Part shown: positions 1 to 5,246 of the stretch, in pieces
Layout: every line of letters starts with the position of its first letter
Numbering within the stretch: the first letter of the stretch is position 1
Source: Bacteroidetes bacterium UBA4009
Lineage (GTDB): Bacteria; Bacteroidota; Bacteroidia; NS11-12g; UBA9320
Length of the DNA: 5,246 nucleotides
Reading direction: 5' to 3'
NCBI GenBank assembly: GCA_002384205.1
Contig: DGBH01000020.1
Location: forward strand, 18,122 to 23,367
Program-made: the position numbers and the translations under genes
Notes under the pieces: model-generated
Databases searched by the model: none
The model's input: only the letters and a program-made list of their open reading frames with translations
Told to the model about the DNA's origin: nothing

Positions 1-144
1 GGCATTTATATACCAGAAGAAGGCATAGGAGTACGCATAGAAAACCAAATTCTTATTACTGAAAACGGACCTATAGATATGATGGATGAAGCTGGCATGC
101 CGATAGAGGTAGACGAAATAGAGGCATTGATGTTTGGGTACTAA
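1..144 (+). CDS. pepP: Xaa-Pro aminopeptidase (aminopeptidase P, M24 family), C-terminal end only
   Basis: The frame is open from base 1 and ends at TAA 142-144, giving the last 47 residues of a protein whose start lies outside the window. It contains GIGVRIENQILITENG followed later by DEIEALM. This matches the end of E. coli PepP (GIGIRIEDDIVITETG and then EEIEALM), where the Glu of the RIE motif is one of the dinuclear metal ligands; here it is Glu14 of the visible fragment. The enzyme removes an N-terminal residue that precedes proline, normally in the cytoplasm, with two Mn ions in a pita-bread fold. The usual RIEDD is RIENQ here, a mild variation outside the ligand. The gene is separated from rpmH by 130 bp with a promoter-like element, so it is probably a separate transcription unit. 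Family assignment is strong for such a short stretch; whether it is PepP itself or a close M24B paralogue cannot be settled. Confidence 0.86.
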   Translation, partial: GIYIPEEGIGVRIENQILITENGPIDMMDEAGMPIEVDEIEALMFGY

Positions 145-219
145 AACCTTAATGACCAGGCTATTTTGCAACCCTAAAATAAAATAAACAAAGGGAGTAG
201 TATTATTTATTAAAAATAT

Positions 220-227
220 TACTTTTG
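220..227 (+). promoter_or_regulatory. Bacteroidota-type -7 element (TACTTTTG) upstream of rpmH
   Basis: TACTTTTG fits the TAnnTTTG -7 consensus used by the primary sigma factor of Bacteroidota. It lies 47 nt before the rpmH start, in the 130-bp gap after pepP, so it would give a leader of roughly 40 nt. I see no clear TTTG/TTG -33 element at the usual distance upstream, which weakens the call. A similar but shorter element, TATTTTG, occurs at 162-168. The rest of the gap (145-274) is A+T-rich, with no gene, riboswitch or strong terminator that I can recognise. Confidence 0.55.
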
Positions 228-274
228 CAAGCCTTAAAGAAAAATACGACGACGAGTCTTAAAAATATACAACG

Positions 275-436
275 ATGAGTAAAAGAACATTCCAACCAAG
301 CAGAAGAAAAAGAAGAAACAAACACGGTTTCAGAGAGAGAATGGCTAGTAAAAATGGTAGAAAAGTACTTGCTGCACGTCGTAAAAAAGGACGTAAGAAA
401 CTTACTGTTTCTGACGAGCCACGTCACAAAAAGTAA
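275..436 (+). CDS. rpmH: 50S ribosomal protein L34
   Basis: A 53-residue, very basic protein running from ATG 275 to TAA 434-436. It begins [10 protein letters not shown], continues with [13 protein letters not shown] and [10 protein letters not shown], and ends EPRHKK. This is the full-length L34 pattern (KRTFQPS, HGFRxRM, NGRxVLxxRRxKGR) and its C-terminal tail is typical of Bacteroidota. L34 is a component of the large ribosomal subunit that binds 23S rRNA. Start choice: ATG 275 places the conserved KRTFQPS motif at residues 3-9, as in the family; no Shine-Dalgarno sequence is visible, only an A-rich stretch, which is normal for this phylum. It is followed by rnpA after 26 bp, the near-universal rpmH-rnpA order, so the two are expected to share a transcript. 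The small size makes it easy to miss in automatic gene calling. Confidence 0.97.
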   Translation: MSKRTFQPSRRKRRNKHGFRERMASKNGRKVLAARRKKGRKKLTVSDEPRHKK

Positions 437-444
437 TTACTTTG
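437..444 (+). promoter_or_regulatory. Possible -7-like element (TTACTTTG) between rpmH and rnpA
   Basis: TTACTTTG directly follows the rpmH stop codon and lies 18 nt before the rnpA start. It resembles the TAnnTTTG -7 element with one mismatch (or TACTTTG with a spacer one base short). It shares the TTAC-TTTGC core with the elements before rpmH and the S41 protease gene. If active it would give rnpA its own very short leader. No -33 element is evident upstream, inside rpmH, so this is only suggestive. Confidence 0.3.
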
Positions 445-462
445 CACCCATAGGTTGTAATT

Positions 463-849
463 ATGGGTACTTCTAATTCATTTCATAAGCATGAAAAGCT
501 TTGTCACAAAGCGACTATTGATGCTATTTTCAAGAAAAAAGGCGAAAGTGTTTTTAAACCACCCATTCTTTTAGCGTATTACAAGACAGAACTTATTACC
601 CCTTTTAAATGTCAAGTAATGATATCTGTTGGCAAACGTAAATTCAAAAAAGCAATAGATCGTCACCGTGTTAAAAGGCAGATTTCAGAATCTTATCGGC
701 TTCACAAACAACGTATTTACGAAGCAATTGTTGATGATAGCCAATATGCAATTGGCCTTCTTTACCTATCAGACAAACATGTTACTAGTGCTATCATTGA
801 TAAATCTGTGCATCTAGCCATTGATGAATTAATCAGAAAAATAAAATAA
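463..849 (+). CDS. rnpA: Ribonuclease P protein component
   Basis: A 128-residue basic protein, normal length for RnpA. It is the protein cofactor of RNase P, which with the RNA subunit removes 5' leaders from tRNA precursors. Seen in the sequence: the N-terminal block [17 protein letters not shown], matching the family pattern (F-x-K-x-E-x-L then x-x-x-x-I-x-x-x-F); a central beta segment [16 protein letters not shown]; and the RNA-binding RNR box, here RHRVKR (residues 67-72), followed by SYRLHK. The usual second residue of the box is Asn (RNRxKR); here it is His68. The remaining Arg and Lys residues of the box are intact. ATG 463 is the only reasonable start, putting the FxKxE motif near the N-terminus. 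It lies 26 bp after rpmH and 8 bp before yidD, so these three probably form an operon. The RNase P RNA gene is not in this window. Confidence 0.95.
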   Translation: MGTSNSFHKHEKLCHKATIDAIFKKKGESVFKPPILLAYYKTELITPFKCQVMISVGKRKFKKAIDRHRVKRQISESYRLHKQRIYEAIVDDSQYAIGLLYLSDKHVTSAIIDKSVHLAIDELIRKIK

Positions 850-857
850 CATACAGT

Positions 858-1103
858 ATGATGAGTTTATTGAAAGGCATAAGCAGTTTATTGGTCATTA
901 TTCTTCTTATTCCTATCCGGATTTACCAGAAATTTATATCTCCTTTCTTGCCATCTTCATGCAGATACACTCCAACCTGCAGTGCTTATGCTGCACAGGC
1001 TTTGCAAAAACACGGCCCGATAAAAGGCAGTTATCTAGCGCTTGTTAGAATACTAGGCTGTCACCCTTGGAGCGGCAAACATGGGCATGATCCCGTACCC
1101 TGA
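858..1103 (+). CDS. yidD: Membrane protein insertion efficiency factor YidD
   Basis: An 81-residue protein of the YidD/UPF0161 (DUF37) family, which helps the YidC insertase place proteins in the inner membrane, probably from the cytoplasmic face. Residues 8-22 are hydrophobic and amphipathic, then comes [16 protein letters not shown], and the family signature [15 protein letters not shown] with [21 protein letters not shown] and the C-terminal GHDPVP. The three family cysteines are Cys35, Cys41 and Cys68. There are two adjacent ATG codons (858 and 861); either could be used, and the difference is one residue. It starts 8 bp after the rnpA stop, as in the widespread rpmH-rnpA-yidD-yidC cluster. 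Here, however, the next gene is an S41 protease, not yidC. It is the last gene of the first block; an inverted repeat begins 35 bp after its stop codon. Confidence 0.95.
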   Translation: MMSLLKGISSLLVIILLIPIRIYQKFISPFLPSSCRYTPTCSAYAAQALQKHGPIKGSYLALVRILGCHPWSGKHGHDPVP

Positions 1104-1138
1104 GAAGTGCATTACATTCATTTACATGACCATTTTGA

Positions 1139-1170
1139 GGAATATCACACTAAAACTACCGTGATATTTC
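1139..1170. promoter_or_regulatory. Inverted repeat after yidD: weak terminator or operator
   Basis: Arms GGAATATCAC (1139-1148) and GTGATATTTC (1161-1170) pair over 10 positions: eight perfect inner pairs, one G-U wobble and one outer G-C, around a 12-nt loop. The structure lies 35 nt after the yidD stop. It ends 2 nt before the TACTTTTG element of the S41 gene, so it covers the place where a -33 element would be. It is followed by GTTACTTTTG and not by an uninterrupted T run, which makes it a poor intrinsic terminator. The perfect 8-bp dyad could equally be a binding site for a dimeric regulator. The pairing is plain in the sequence; the function is inference. Confidence 0.45.
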
Positions 1171-1172
1171 GT

Positions 1173-1180
1173 TACTTTTG
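1173..1180 (+). promoter_or_regulatory. Bacteroidota-type -7 element (TACTTTTG) for the S41-permease-M28 unit
   Basis: TACTTTTG is a perfect match to TAnnTTTG and is identical to the element before rpmH. It lies 18 nt before TTG 1199, the start chosen for the S41 protease, predicting a leader of only about a dozen nucleotides. The overlapping upstream TTG at 1178 is the end of this element and so would lie before the transcription start. A convincing -33 TTTG is not visible at the normal spacing; that region holds the inverted repeat at 1139-1170 instead. Confidence 0.5.
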
Positions 1181-1198
1181 CTCATAGTACTGTTCGAT

Positions 1199-2827
1199 TT
1201 GAAAAAATATCTCATTATATTACTATTTGGTGGTTTAGGCCTAGTCGCCTTTAAGGCGGACGACTATTTCGAAATATCTAAAAATCTTGAAATCTTTGCT
1301 GATGTATACAAGCAAGTGAACACCAGTTATGTTGACGAGGTAAAGCCCGGAGAGCTTATACGTGCAGCCATAAATGGAATGTTAGCATCTCTTGATCCCT
1401 ATACCAATTTTTATAGTGAAGCACAAGCAGAAGAATACCGCTATCAGGTTACAGGAACATTTGCTGGCATTGGCTCTAGCATTCGCAGAATAGGTGATTA
1501 TATCTATATAGAATCCCCTTTAGATGATTTTCCAGCACAAAAAGCAGGTCTGTTGCCAGGTGATAAAATTCTAGAAGTAGACGGCCAAAGCATGAAAGGT
1601 AAAAAAACGGACGAGGTTACTGATTTTTTGAAAGGAAAAGCGGGAACAAGCTTTAACTTAAAAATAGAACGCACAGGAGCCGGGATACTTGATAAAACCA
1701 TTACAAGAGAGACAATTAAAGTCAAAAACGTACCGTATCACGGTGTTATCGAAGACCATATAGGTTTTATTAAACTTACCGGGTTTACCCCAAATGCGGG
1801 GAAAGAGGTTCAGGATGCGTTAATTGATTTAAAGAGCAAAGGAGCAACTAAAGTAGTGTTGGATTTACGAAACAATGGCGGTGGGCTACTTCACGAAGCG
1901 GTTAACATAGTAAATATATTTGTGCCTAAGGGTACAACTATAGTGGTCACTAAAGGAAAATTTGAAGAAGATAACAGAACCTATAAAACCCTTAATTCAC
2001 CGGTAGATACCGAGATACCCCTGGTTATACTTATCAATAATAACTCAGCATCGGCAAGTGAGATTGTTTCTGGCGCATTACAAGACTTAGACAGAGCCAT
2101 ACTTGTCGGTCAAAATTCATTTGGCAAAGGGCTGGTTCAAACTACCATGAGCCTTAACTATAACACCTCTATGAAAGTTACTACGGCCAAATATTATATC
2201 CCAAGTGGTAGACTAATACAGCGACTAGATTACGGCAACAAGGTAAATGGCAAAGCAATCGCTGTAGCGGATAGTGCCAAGAAAGAATACAGCACTAAAA
2301 ATGGCAGAAAAGTAACAGACGGTGAGGGCATACAACCCGATGTGCCGGTAGATGAATTAACGTATTCCAAGTTAGCGCAAGCACTCATCAAAAATGATCT
2401 ACTATTCAAGTTTGCTAACCAATTTAGAAGCACCCATGAAAGTATAGAGGAAGCGCTAAAGTATAACGTCTCTGATGATGTCTTTAATGACTTTAAGAAA
2501 TTTATTTCTGATAAAGAGTATACCTATACCACGCAAACCGAAAGAGATTTGGAAAAACTCGAGAAACAAGCGAAGGAAGAAAAGTACTTTTCGTTACTTG
2601 AAGAGGAACTCACTAAACTTAAAAAAGCACTAGAAAGCACTAAACAATCCGATCTCGAAAATCACCAAGAAGAGCTCAAAGAATTACTGGAATATGAAAT
2701 AGTAAAACGCTACTATTTTGAAAAAGGTAAAGTCGAGGTTGGATTTGATGACGATTTAGAATGGGCCAAAGCCAAAAGCATCTTAAAAAATAGCAATGCG
2801 TATAACAATTTACTAATAGTCAACTAA
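1199..2827 (+). CDS. S41 family carboxy-terminal processing protease with PDZ domain
   Basis: A 542-residue C-terminal processing peptidase (Prc/CtpA/CtpB type), which cuts periplasmic or membrane-attached substrates near their C-termini. From TTG 1199 it begins MKKYLIILLFGGLGLVAF, a basic start plus hydrophobic segment without a clear signal peptidase site, so an uncleaved membrane anchor facing the periplasm is likely. Next come an N-terminal helical region (LDPYTNFY near residues 65-72), a PDZ domain (about 85-160, with AGLLPGDKILEVDG) and the S41 core. The catalytic Ser285 is in SASASEIV and Lys310 in FGKG, 25 residues later as in CtpA/CtpB, with Gln314 four residues on. The last roughly 140 residues are charged and helical, coiled-coil-like, as in Bacteroidota homologues. 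The in-frame TTG at 1178 would add seven residues but overlaps the -7 element, so 1199 is preferred. The next gene abuts with no spacing. Confidence 0.93.
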   Translation: MKKYLIILLFGGLGLVAFKADDYFEISKNLEIFADVYKQVNTSYVDEVKPGELIRAAINGMLASLDPYTNFYSEAQAEEYRYQVTGTFAGIGSSIRRIGDYIYIESPLDDFPAQKAGLLPGDKILEVDGQSMKGKKTDEVTDFLKGKAGTSFNLKIERTGAGILDKTITRETIKVKNVPYHGVIEDHIGFIKLTGFTPNAGKEVQDALIDLKSKGATKVVLDLRNNGGGLLHEAVNIVNIFVPKGTTIVVTKGKFEEDNRTYKTLNSPVDTEIPLVILINNNSASASEIVSGALQDLDRAILVGQNSFGKGLVQTTMSLNYNTSMKVTTAKYYIPSGRLIQRLDYGNKVNGKAIAVADSAKKEYSTKNGRKVTDGEGIQPDVPVDELTYSKLAQALIKNDLLFKFANQFRSTHESIEEALKYNVSDDVFNDFKKFISDKEYTYTTQTERDLEKLEKQAKEEKYFSLLEEELTKLKKALESTKQSDLENHQEELKELLEYEIVKRYYFEKGKVEVGFDDDLEWAKAKSILKNSNAYNNLLIVN

Positions 2828-3640
2828 TTGGATCTTTCTTTAATTCTTGCCCTCATTGGTTTCGGCGTACTTGGTGGTTTCGTAAGCGGCTTACTGGGCG
2901 TTGGCGGAGGTATTATTTTTGTGCCGGTGCTTGCCTCTGTTATTGGCTCTATGGGTATAAACGACCATGAGCTTATCAAGTATATTTTGGCTAATTCCTT
3001 TGCGGCAACTTTTTTTGCTGGAGCCCTAAGCAGCTATAAGCAGTATACCCTAAAATCATTTTATCCGAAAGCCATATTGCTTACATCGCTTACCGCTATC
3101 CCTAGCAGTTTACTTATAAGTTATTTTATTAATCATGGTACATGGTACACTAAAGAATCATTTTCCCTGTTTTTTGTGGTCTTGCTGGCCTTTATGCTCT
3201 ATCGGTTTTTGTACACTAAGAGTTACGCACCCAAGGAACTAGAAACCGTAAAACTGATTCATTTTAGCCTATCTGGATTTTTAGCAGGAACAATATCTGC
3301 ACTATCAGGTTTGGGCGGTGGAATTATAATGGTTCCGCTCTTTACTCAATACAACAAGCTCAAAATAACGGTAGCTGCTGCGATATCTATTGGAGTCATT
3401 CCACTTATGATGATACCATTACTTATTAGTTACGGCATTGCCATACCGCAAACCCAAGTATCCACTTATCAATTAGGGTATATACTGCCATCTATTTTTC
3501 TTCCCATTGTGGGAGGATTATTATTTGCAGCGCCTGCAGGTGTTTCTTTAGCACAAAAGCTCCCTGCCAAAAAATTGAAAATTATATTTGCCCTTTTAAT
3601 TTTAATAGTCATCATCAAAACCGTTATTGGTATCTTATGA
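2828..3640 (+). CDS. TauE/SafE (TSUP) family permease, probable anion exporter
   Basis: A 270-residue integral membrane protein of the TauE/SafE (formerly DUF81) family, whose studied members move sulfite, sulfoacetate or other organosulfur anions across the inner membrane. It shows the family's internal duplication: GLLGVGGGIIFVP (residues 21-33) and ALSGLGGGIIMVP (158-170). About eight hydrophobic segments are visible, and the end LAQKLPAKKLKIIFALLIL is the usual family C-terminus. The start must be TTG 2828, because the stop codon of the S41 gene is immediately before it in the same frame and the first internal Met falls after the first glycine motif. No Shine-Dalgarno sequence is seen, so translation is probably coupled to the S41 gene. 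Its stop overlaps the next gene's ATG (ATGA, 3637-3640). The substrate cannot be read from the sequence; the closeness of metF hints at sulfur metabolism, but only weakly. Confidence 0.88.
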   Translation: MDLSLILALIGFGVLGGFVSGLLGVGGGIIFVPVLASVIGSMGINDHELIKYILANSFAATFFAGALSSYKQYTLKSFYPKAILLTSLTAIPSSLLISYFINHGTWYTKESFSLFFVVLLAFMLYRFLYTKSYAPKELETVKLIHFSLSGFLAGTISALSGLGGGIIMVPLFTQYNKLKITVAAAISIGVIPLMMIPLLISYGIAIPQTQVSTYQLGYILPSIFLPIVGGLLFAAPAGVSLAQKLPAKKLKIIFALLILIVIIKTVIGIL

Positions 3641-5052
3641 AAAAACACATCAGCCTACTAAGCATTCTAGTATTACTCATTATTAGCACACAACCAAGTG
3701 ATGCACAAGTGCCTTTTTGGGGCAGAAATAAAGTTGCTAAAAAAATAAATCGTGATATAAAATCCTTAAATAAAGAAGGATTAAATGAGCGTAAAATGGG
3801 CTCAACTGATGAGCTTCATACGGCTATATATCTCGCAGAACAATTTGCCAAAATAGGTTTAGATAGCCTGCAATCGCCAGCGTATCTTCAAACCATAAAT
3901 GTTCCGACATTGAGAATGGCGTTACCCAAAACCACACTAACGATAAGTGGCAGAGTCTTCACCTTGTTTTCTAATTTTTACCCTATTAGCCAATCATCCA
4001 ATAATGGTAAATATGTTGGCCCAGCTATCAATGTAGCTTACGGAATTGAAGACCCAGGACTAGACCGTGCCGATTATACTGGTAAAGATGTTGCTGGTAA
4101 AGCTGTTATTATAAACTTGGCATTGCCCGCTGATCAAAAAAGCGCAGTTAGATATTCTGCTTGGGAAGCACTAGAAGATAGAGTTGCCTATGCAAAAGGT
4201 AGGGGAGCTAAAGCAATCCTGTTTTATTCTACCGACGCTAATTTTATCCCTCAAGGAAAGTTAGCTAAAGTCCTTGAAAACAGCAACATACCTGTACTTT
4301 TTGTAACTCAAGATCTAAGCAACATGACAGATCCTATTGTAGATCTAAATGTGGACATATTGCTCATTAGTGAAATGACACAAAATGTAATTGGGAAGAT
4401 TAACAATAATGCTAAAACAACAGTGTTAATCACAACACATCACGATAACACCTACACTACATACGAAGACCTAAGAAATAATTCTAGAAGTGTCGCAAGT
4501 TTTCTTGCACTTGCCAACGAGATCAAAAGAAATCCTAAAAAATTTGGACATAACGACTACGTTTTTGCCAGTTTTACAGGTTATGAAAACAATAAGATTG
4601 GCGCTAGTCATCTACTTAATAGCCCGTTAGCAAAGTCTTTTACGCTCAACTATGTTATAAGCATCGATGATTTTGCCAATTTGGATTCTAACCACCAGAT
4701 ATTAGCTATAAGTGGAATTGGGTCTTCACCCGCCTTTACCTCTGTATCAAAGCTCAGTGTTCCAAAAAAAATCAACACATTTAACACCCAAAACAACCTT
4801 GACTCCTTAAGTGAGTCTATGATTTATTATGATAATTCCTTCCCTGTTTTGAGTGCAACGGCACATAGTATGCACACAGCTGATAGCAAACGAGCTAAAC
4901 CTGGACGCAATGAGGCTAAAATGGTTTGTTTTCTTAAGGATATAGTAGCTGATTTAGATAAAAAATCTGGTGAATATAAAAAAGAAGGGATTCCTGAAGG
5001 AGCCCCTGAAAAAGTGCTCACCACCATACCTTTTACGAGAATCCTAAAATAA
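3637..5052 (+). CDS. Exported M28-fold protein with PA domain, likely inactive as a peptidase
   Basis: A 471-residue protein with a Sec signal peptide: basic MKKH, hydrophobic LLSILVLLIIS and a probable signal peptidase I site after SDA (residue 23), so it is periplasmic or secreted. Residues about 35-75 resemble the N-terminal helix of M28 aminopeptidases. About 125-225 form a PA (protease-associated) domain, with VAYGIEDPGL, DYTGKDVAGKAVII and RGAKAILFY. About 245-440 are the M28 catalytic fold. By-eye alignment keeps likely zinc ligands and neighbours: His268 and Asp270 (THHD), Glu317, Asp344 and His413 (MHTAD). The bridging Asp of ADDNASG is Asn281 and the general-base Glu of GEE is Tyr316 (GYE). 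Loss of both predicts little or no peptidase activity; a binding or scaffolding role, as in other inactive M28 homologues such as transferrin receptor, is possible. It overlaps the permease gene by 4 bp, implying coupled translation. The fold assignment is firm; function is open. Confidence 0.85.
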   Translation: MKKHISLLSILVLLIISTQPSDAQVPFWGRNKVAKKINRDIKSLNKEGLNERKMGSTDELHTAIYLAEQFAKIGLDSLQSPAYLQTINVPTLRMALPKTTLTISGRVFTLFSNFYPISQSSNNGKYVGPAINVAYGIEDPGLDRADYTGKDVAGKAVIINLALPADQKSAVRYSAWEALEDRVAYAKGRGAKAILFYSTDANFIPQGKLAKVLENSNIPVLFVTQDLSNMTDPIVDLNVDILLISEMTQNVIGKINNNAKTTVLITTHHDNTYTTYEDLRNNSRSVASFLALANEIKRNPKKFGHNDYVFASFTGYENNKIGASHLLNSPLAKSFTLNYVISIDDFANLDSNHQILAISGIGSSPAFTSVSKLSVPKKINTFNTQNNLDSLSESMIYYDNSFPVLSATAHSMHTADSKRAKPGRNEAKMVCFLKDIVADLDKKSGEYKKEGIPEGAPEKVLTTIPFTRILK

Positions 5053-5089
5053 TACCGAACAACTTTGACTGCTAAACGTTGCTTTTAAA

Positions 5090-5246
5090 ATGAAATTAAC
5101 TGAATATATTAAGCCAGGTAAGACGCTTTTCTCTTTTGAAGTTTTACCTCCGCTTAAAGGAAAGAGTATAGAATCGCTATATCAGGGAATAGACCCCCTT
5201 ATGGAGTTTAATCCCGCGTTTATAGATGTAACCTATCATCGCGAAG
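5090..5246 (+). CDS. metF: Methylenetetrahydrofolate reductase, N-terminal part only
   Basis: The reading frame starts at ATG 5090 and runs open through the window edge, giving the first 52 residues. It contains LFSFEVLPPLKGKSIESL and FIDVTYHRE. FSFExxPP is the N-terminal signature of MetF; its Glu (residue 17 here) corresponds to the catalytic acid Glu28 of E. coli MetF. The LPPLKGKSI and GIDPLMEFNPAFIDVTYHRE wording is typical of Bacteroidota MetF. The enzyme is a cytoplasmic FAD protein reducing 5,10-methylene-THF to 5-methyl-THF, the methyl donor for methionine synthesis. It starts 37 bp after the M28-fold gene. That gap contains no SAM riboswitch or clear hairpin and only a weak TTTG (5064-5067), so read-through from the upstream genes is possible. 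The A-rich TTTTAAAATG start has no Shine-Dalgarno sequence. Confidence 0.94.
   Translation, partial: MKLTEYIKPGKTLFSFEVLPPLKGKSIESLYQGIDPLMEFNPAFIDVTYHRE

Noticed and set aside
164..180. Possible terminator hairpin after pepP (ATTTT ... AAAAT)
   Set aside because: Only five A-T pairs and no following T run; too weak to call.
145..274. Replication origin near rpmH/rnpA
   Set aside because: rpmH lies near oriC and dnaA in many bacteria, but I see no cluster of DnaA boxes, no dnaA/dnaN and no suitable A+T-rich unwinding region with boxes here.
203..427. Minus-strand open frame opposite rpmH
   Set aside because: It lies antisense to the clearly real L34 gene, its low-complexity Phe/Ser-rich product simply mirrors the Arg/Lys-rich codons, and it matches no family.
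1504..1725. Minus-strand open frame inside the S41 protease gene
   Set aside because: Shadow of the PDZ-coding region; no promoter, no recognisable motif.
2230..2433. Minus-strand open frame inside the S41 protease gene
   Set aside because: Fully antisense to a well-supported coding region and without family features.
2623..2642. Tandem 10-bp near-repeat (AAAAGCACTA then GAAAGCACTA)
   Set aside because: It falls in the charged helical C-terminal region of the S41 protease, out of phase with a codon repeat, and is explained by Lys-rich codon use.
4827..5027. Minus-strand open frame inside the M28-fold gene
   Set aside because: Antisense shadow of the C-terminal coding region; no supporting signal.
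5053..5089. SAM riboswitch or terminator before metF
   Set aside because: The gap is only 37 bp, too short for a known SAM riboswitch, and shows no stable hairpin apart from a trivial AACGTT palindrome.

Overview
The window reads as a piece of chromosomal backbone from a member of the Bacteroidota. I infer this from A+T-rich DNA, the L34 sequence (N-terminus [11 protein letters not shown]-terminus EPRHKK), promoter elements of the TAnnTTTG type instead of sigma70 boxes, little or no Shine-Dalgarno sequence, and a flavobacterial/cytophagal style of S41 protease and MetF. Class or genus cannot be fixed by eye. All genes are on the + strand; there is no sign of mobile DNA, CRISPR arrays or RNA genes.

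Layout. Positions 1-144 are the C-terminal end of an aminopeptidase P (pepP). After a 130-bp gap with a likely promoter come rpmH (275-436, ribosomal protein L34), rnpA (463-849, RNase P protein) and yidD (858-1103, membrane protein insertion factor), the classic rpmH-rnpA-yidD order. A 95-bp gap follows, containing an inverted repeat and a second promoter-like element. It leads into a tight three-gene unit: a periplasm-facing S41 carboxy-terminal processing protease (1199-2827), a TauE/SafE-type membrane permease (2828-3640, starting on TTG directly after the preceding stop) and an exported M28-fold protein with a PA domain (3637-5052, ATGA overlap). The 5' end of metF (5090-5246) closes the window.

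How the genes work together. The first block serves translation, tRNA maturation and inner-membrane protein insertion. The second block is an envelope unit: a processing protease, a putative anion/sulfur-compound permease and a secreted peptidase-fold protein. Its gene spacing implies shared transcription and translational coupling, but no common pathway can be deduced from sequence alone.

The most notable observation is that the M28-fold protein appears to lack the general-base glutamate (GEE is GYE) and the metal-bridging aspartate (now Asn), while keeping the other likely zinc ligands. It may therefore be a pseudopeptidase. Other points are an RNase P protein with His in place of the conserved Asn of the RNR box, a repeated TTAC(T)TTTGC element before three genes, and two consecutive TTG start codons. 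I found no convincing evidence of a wholly new system in this window.
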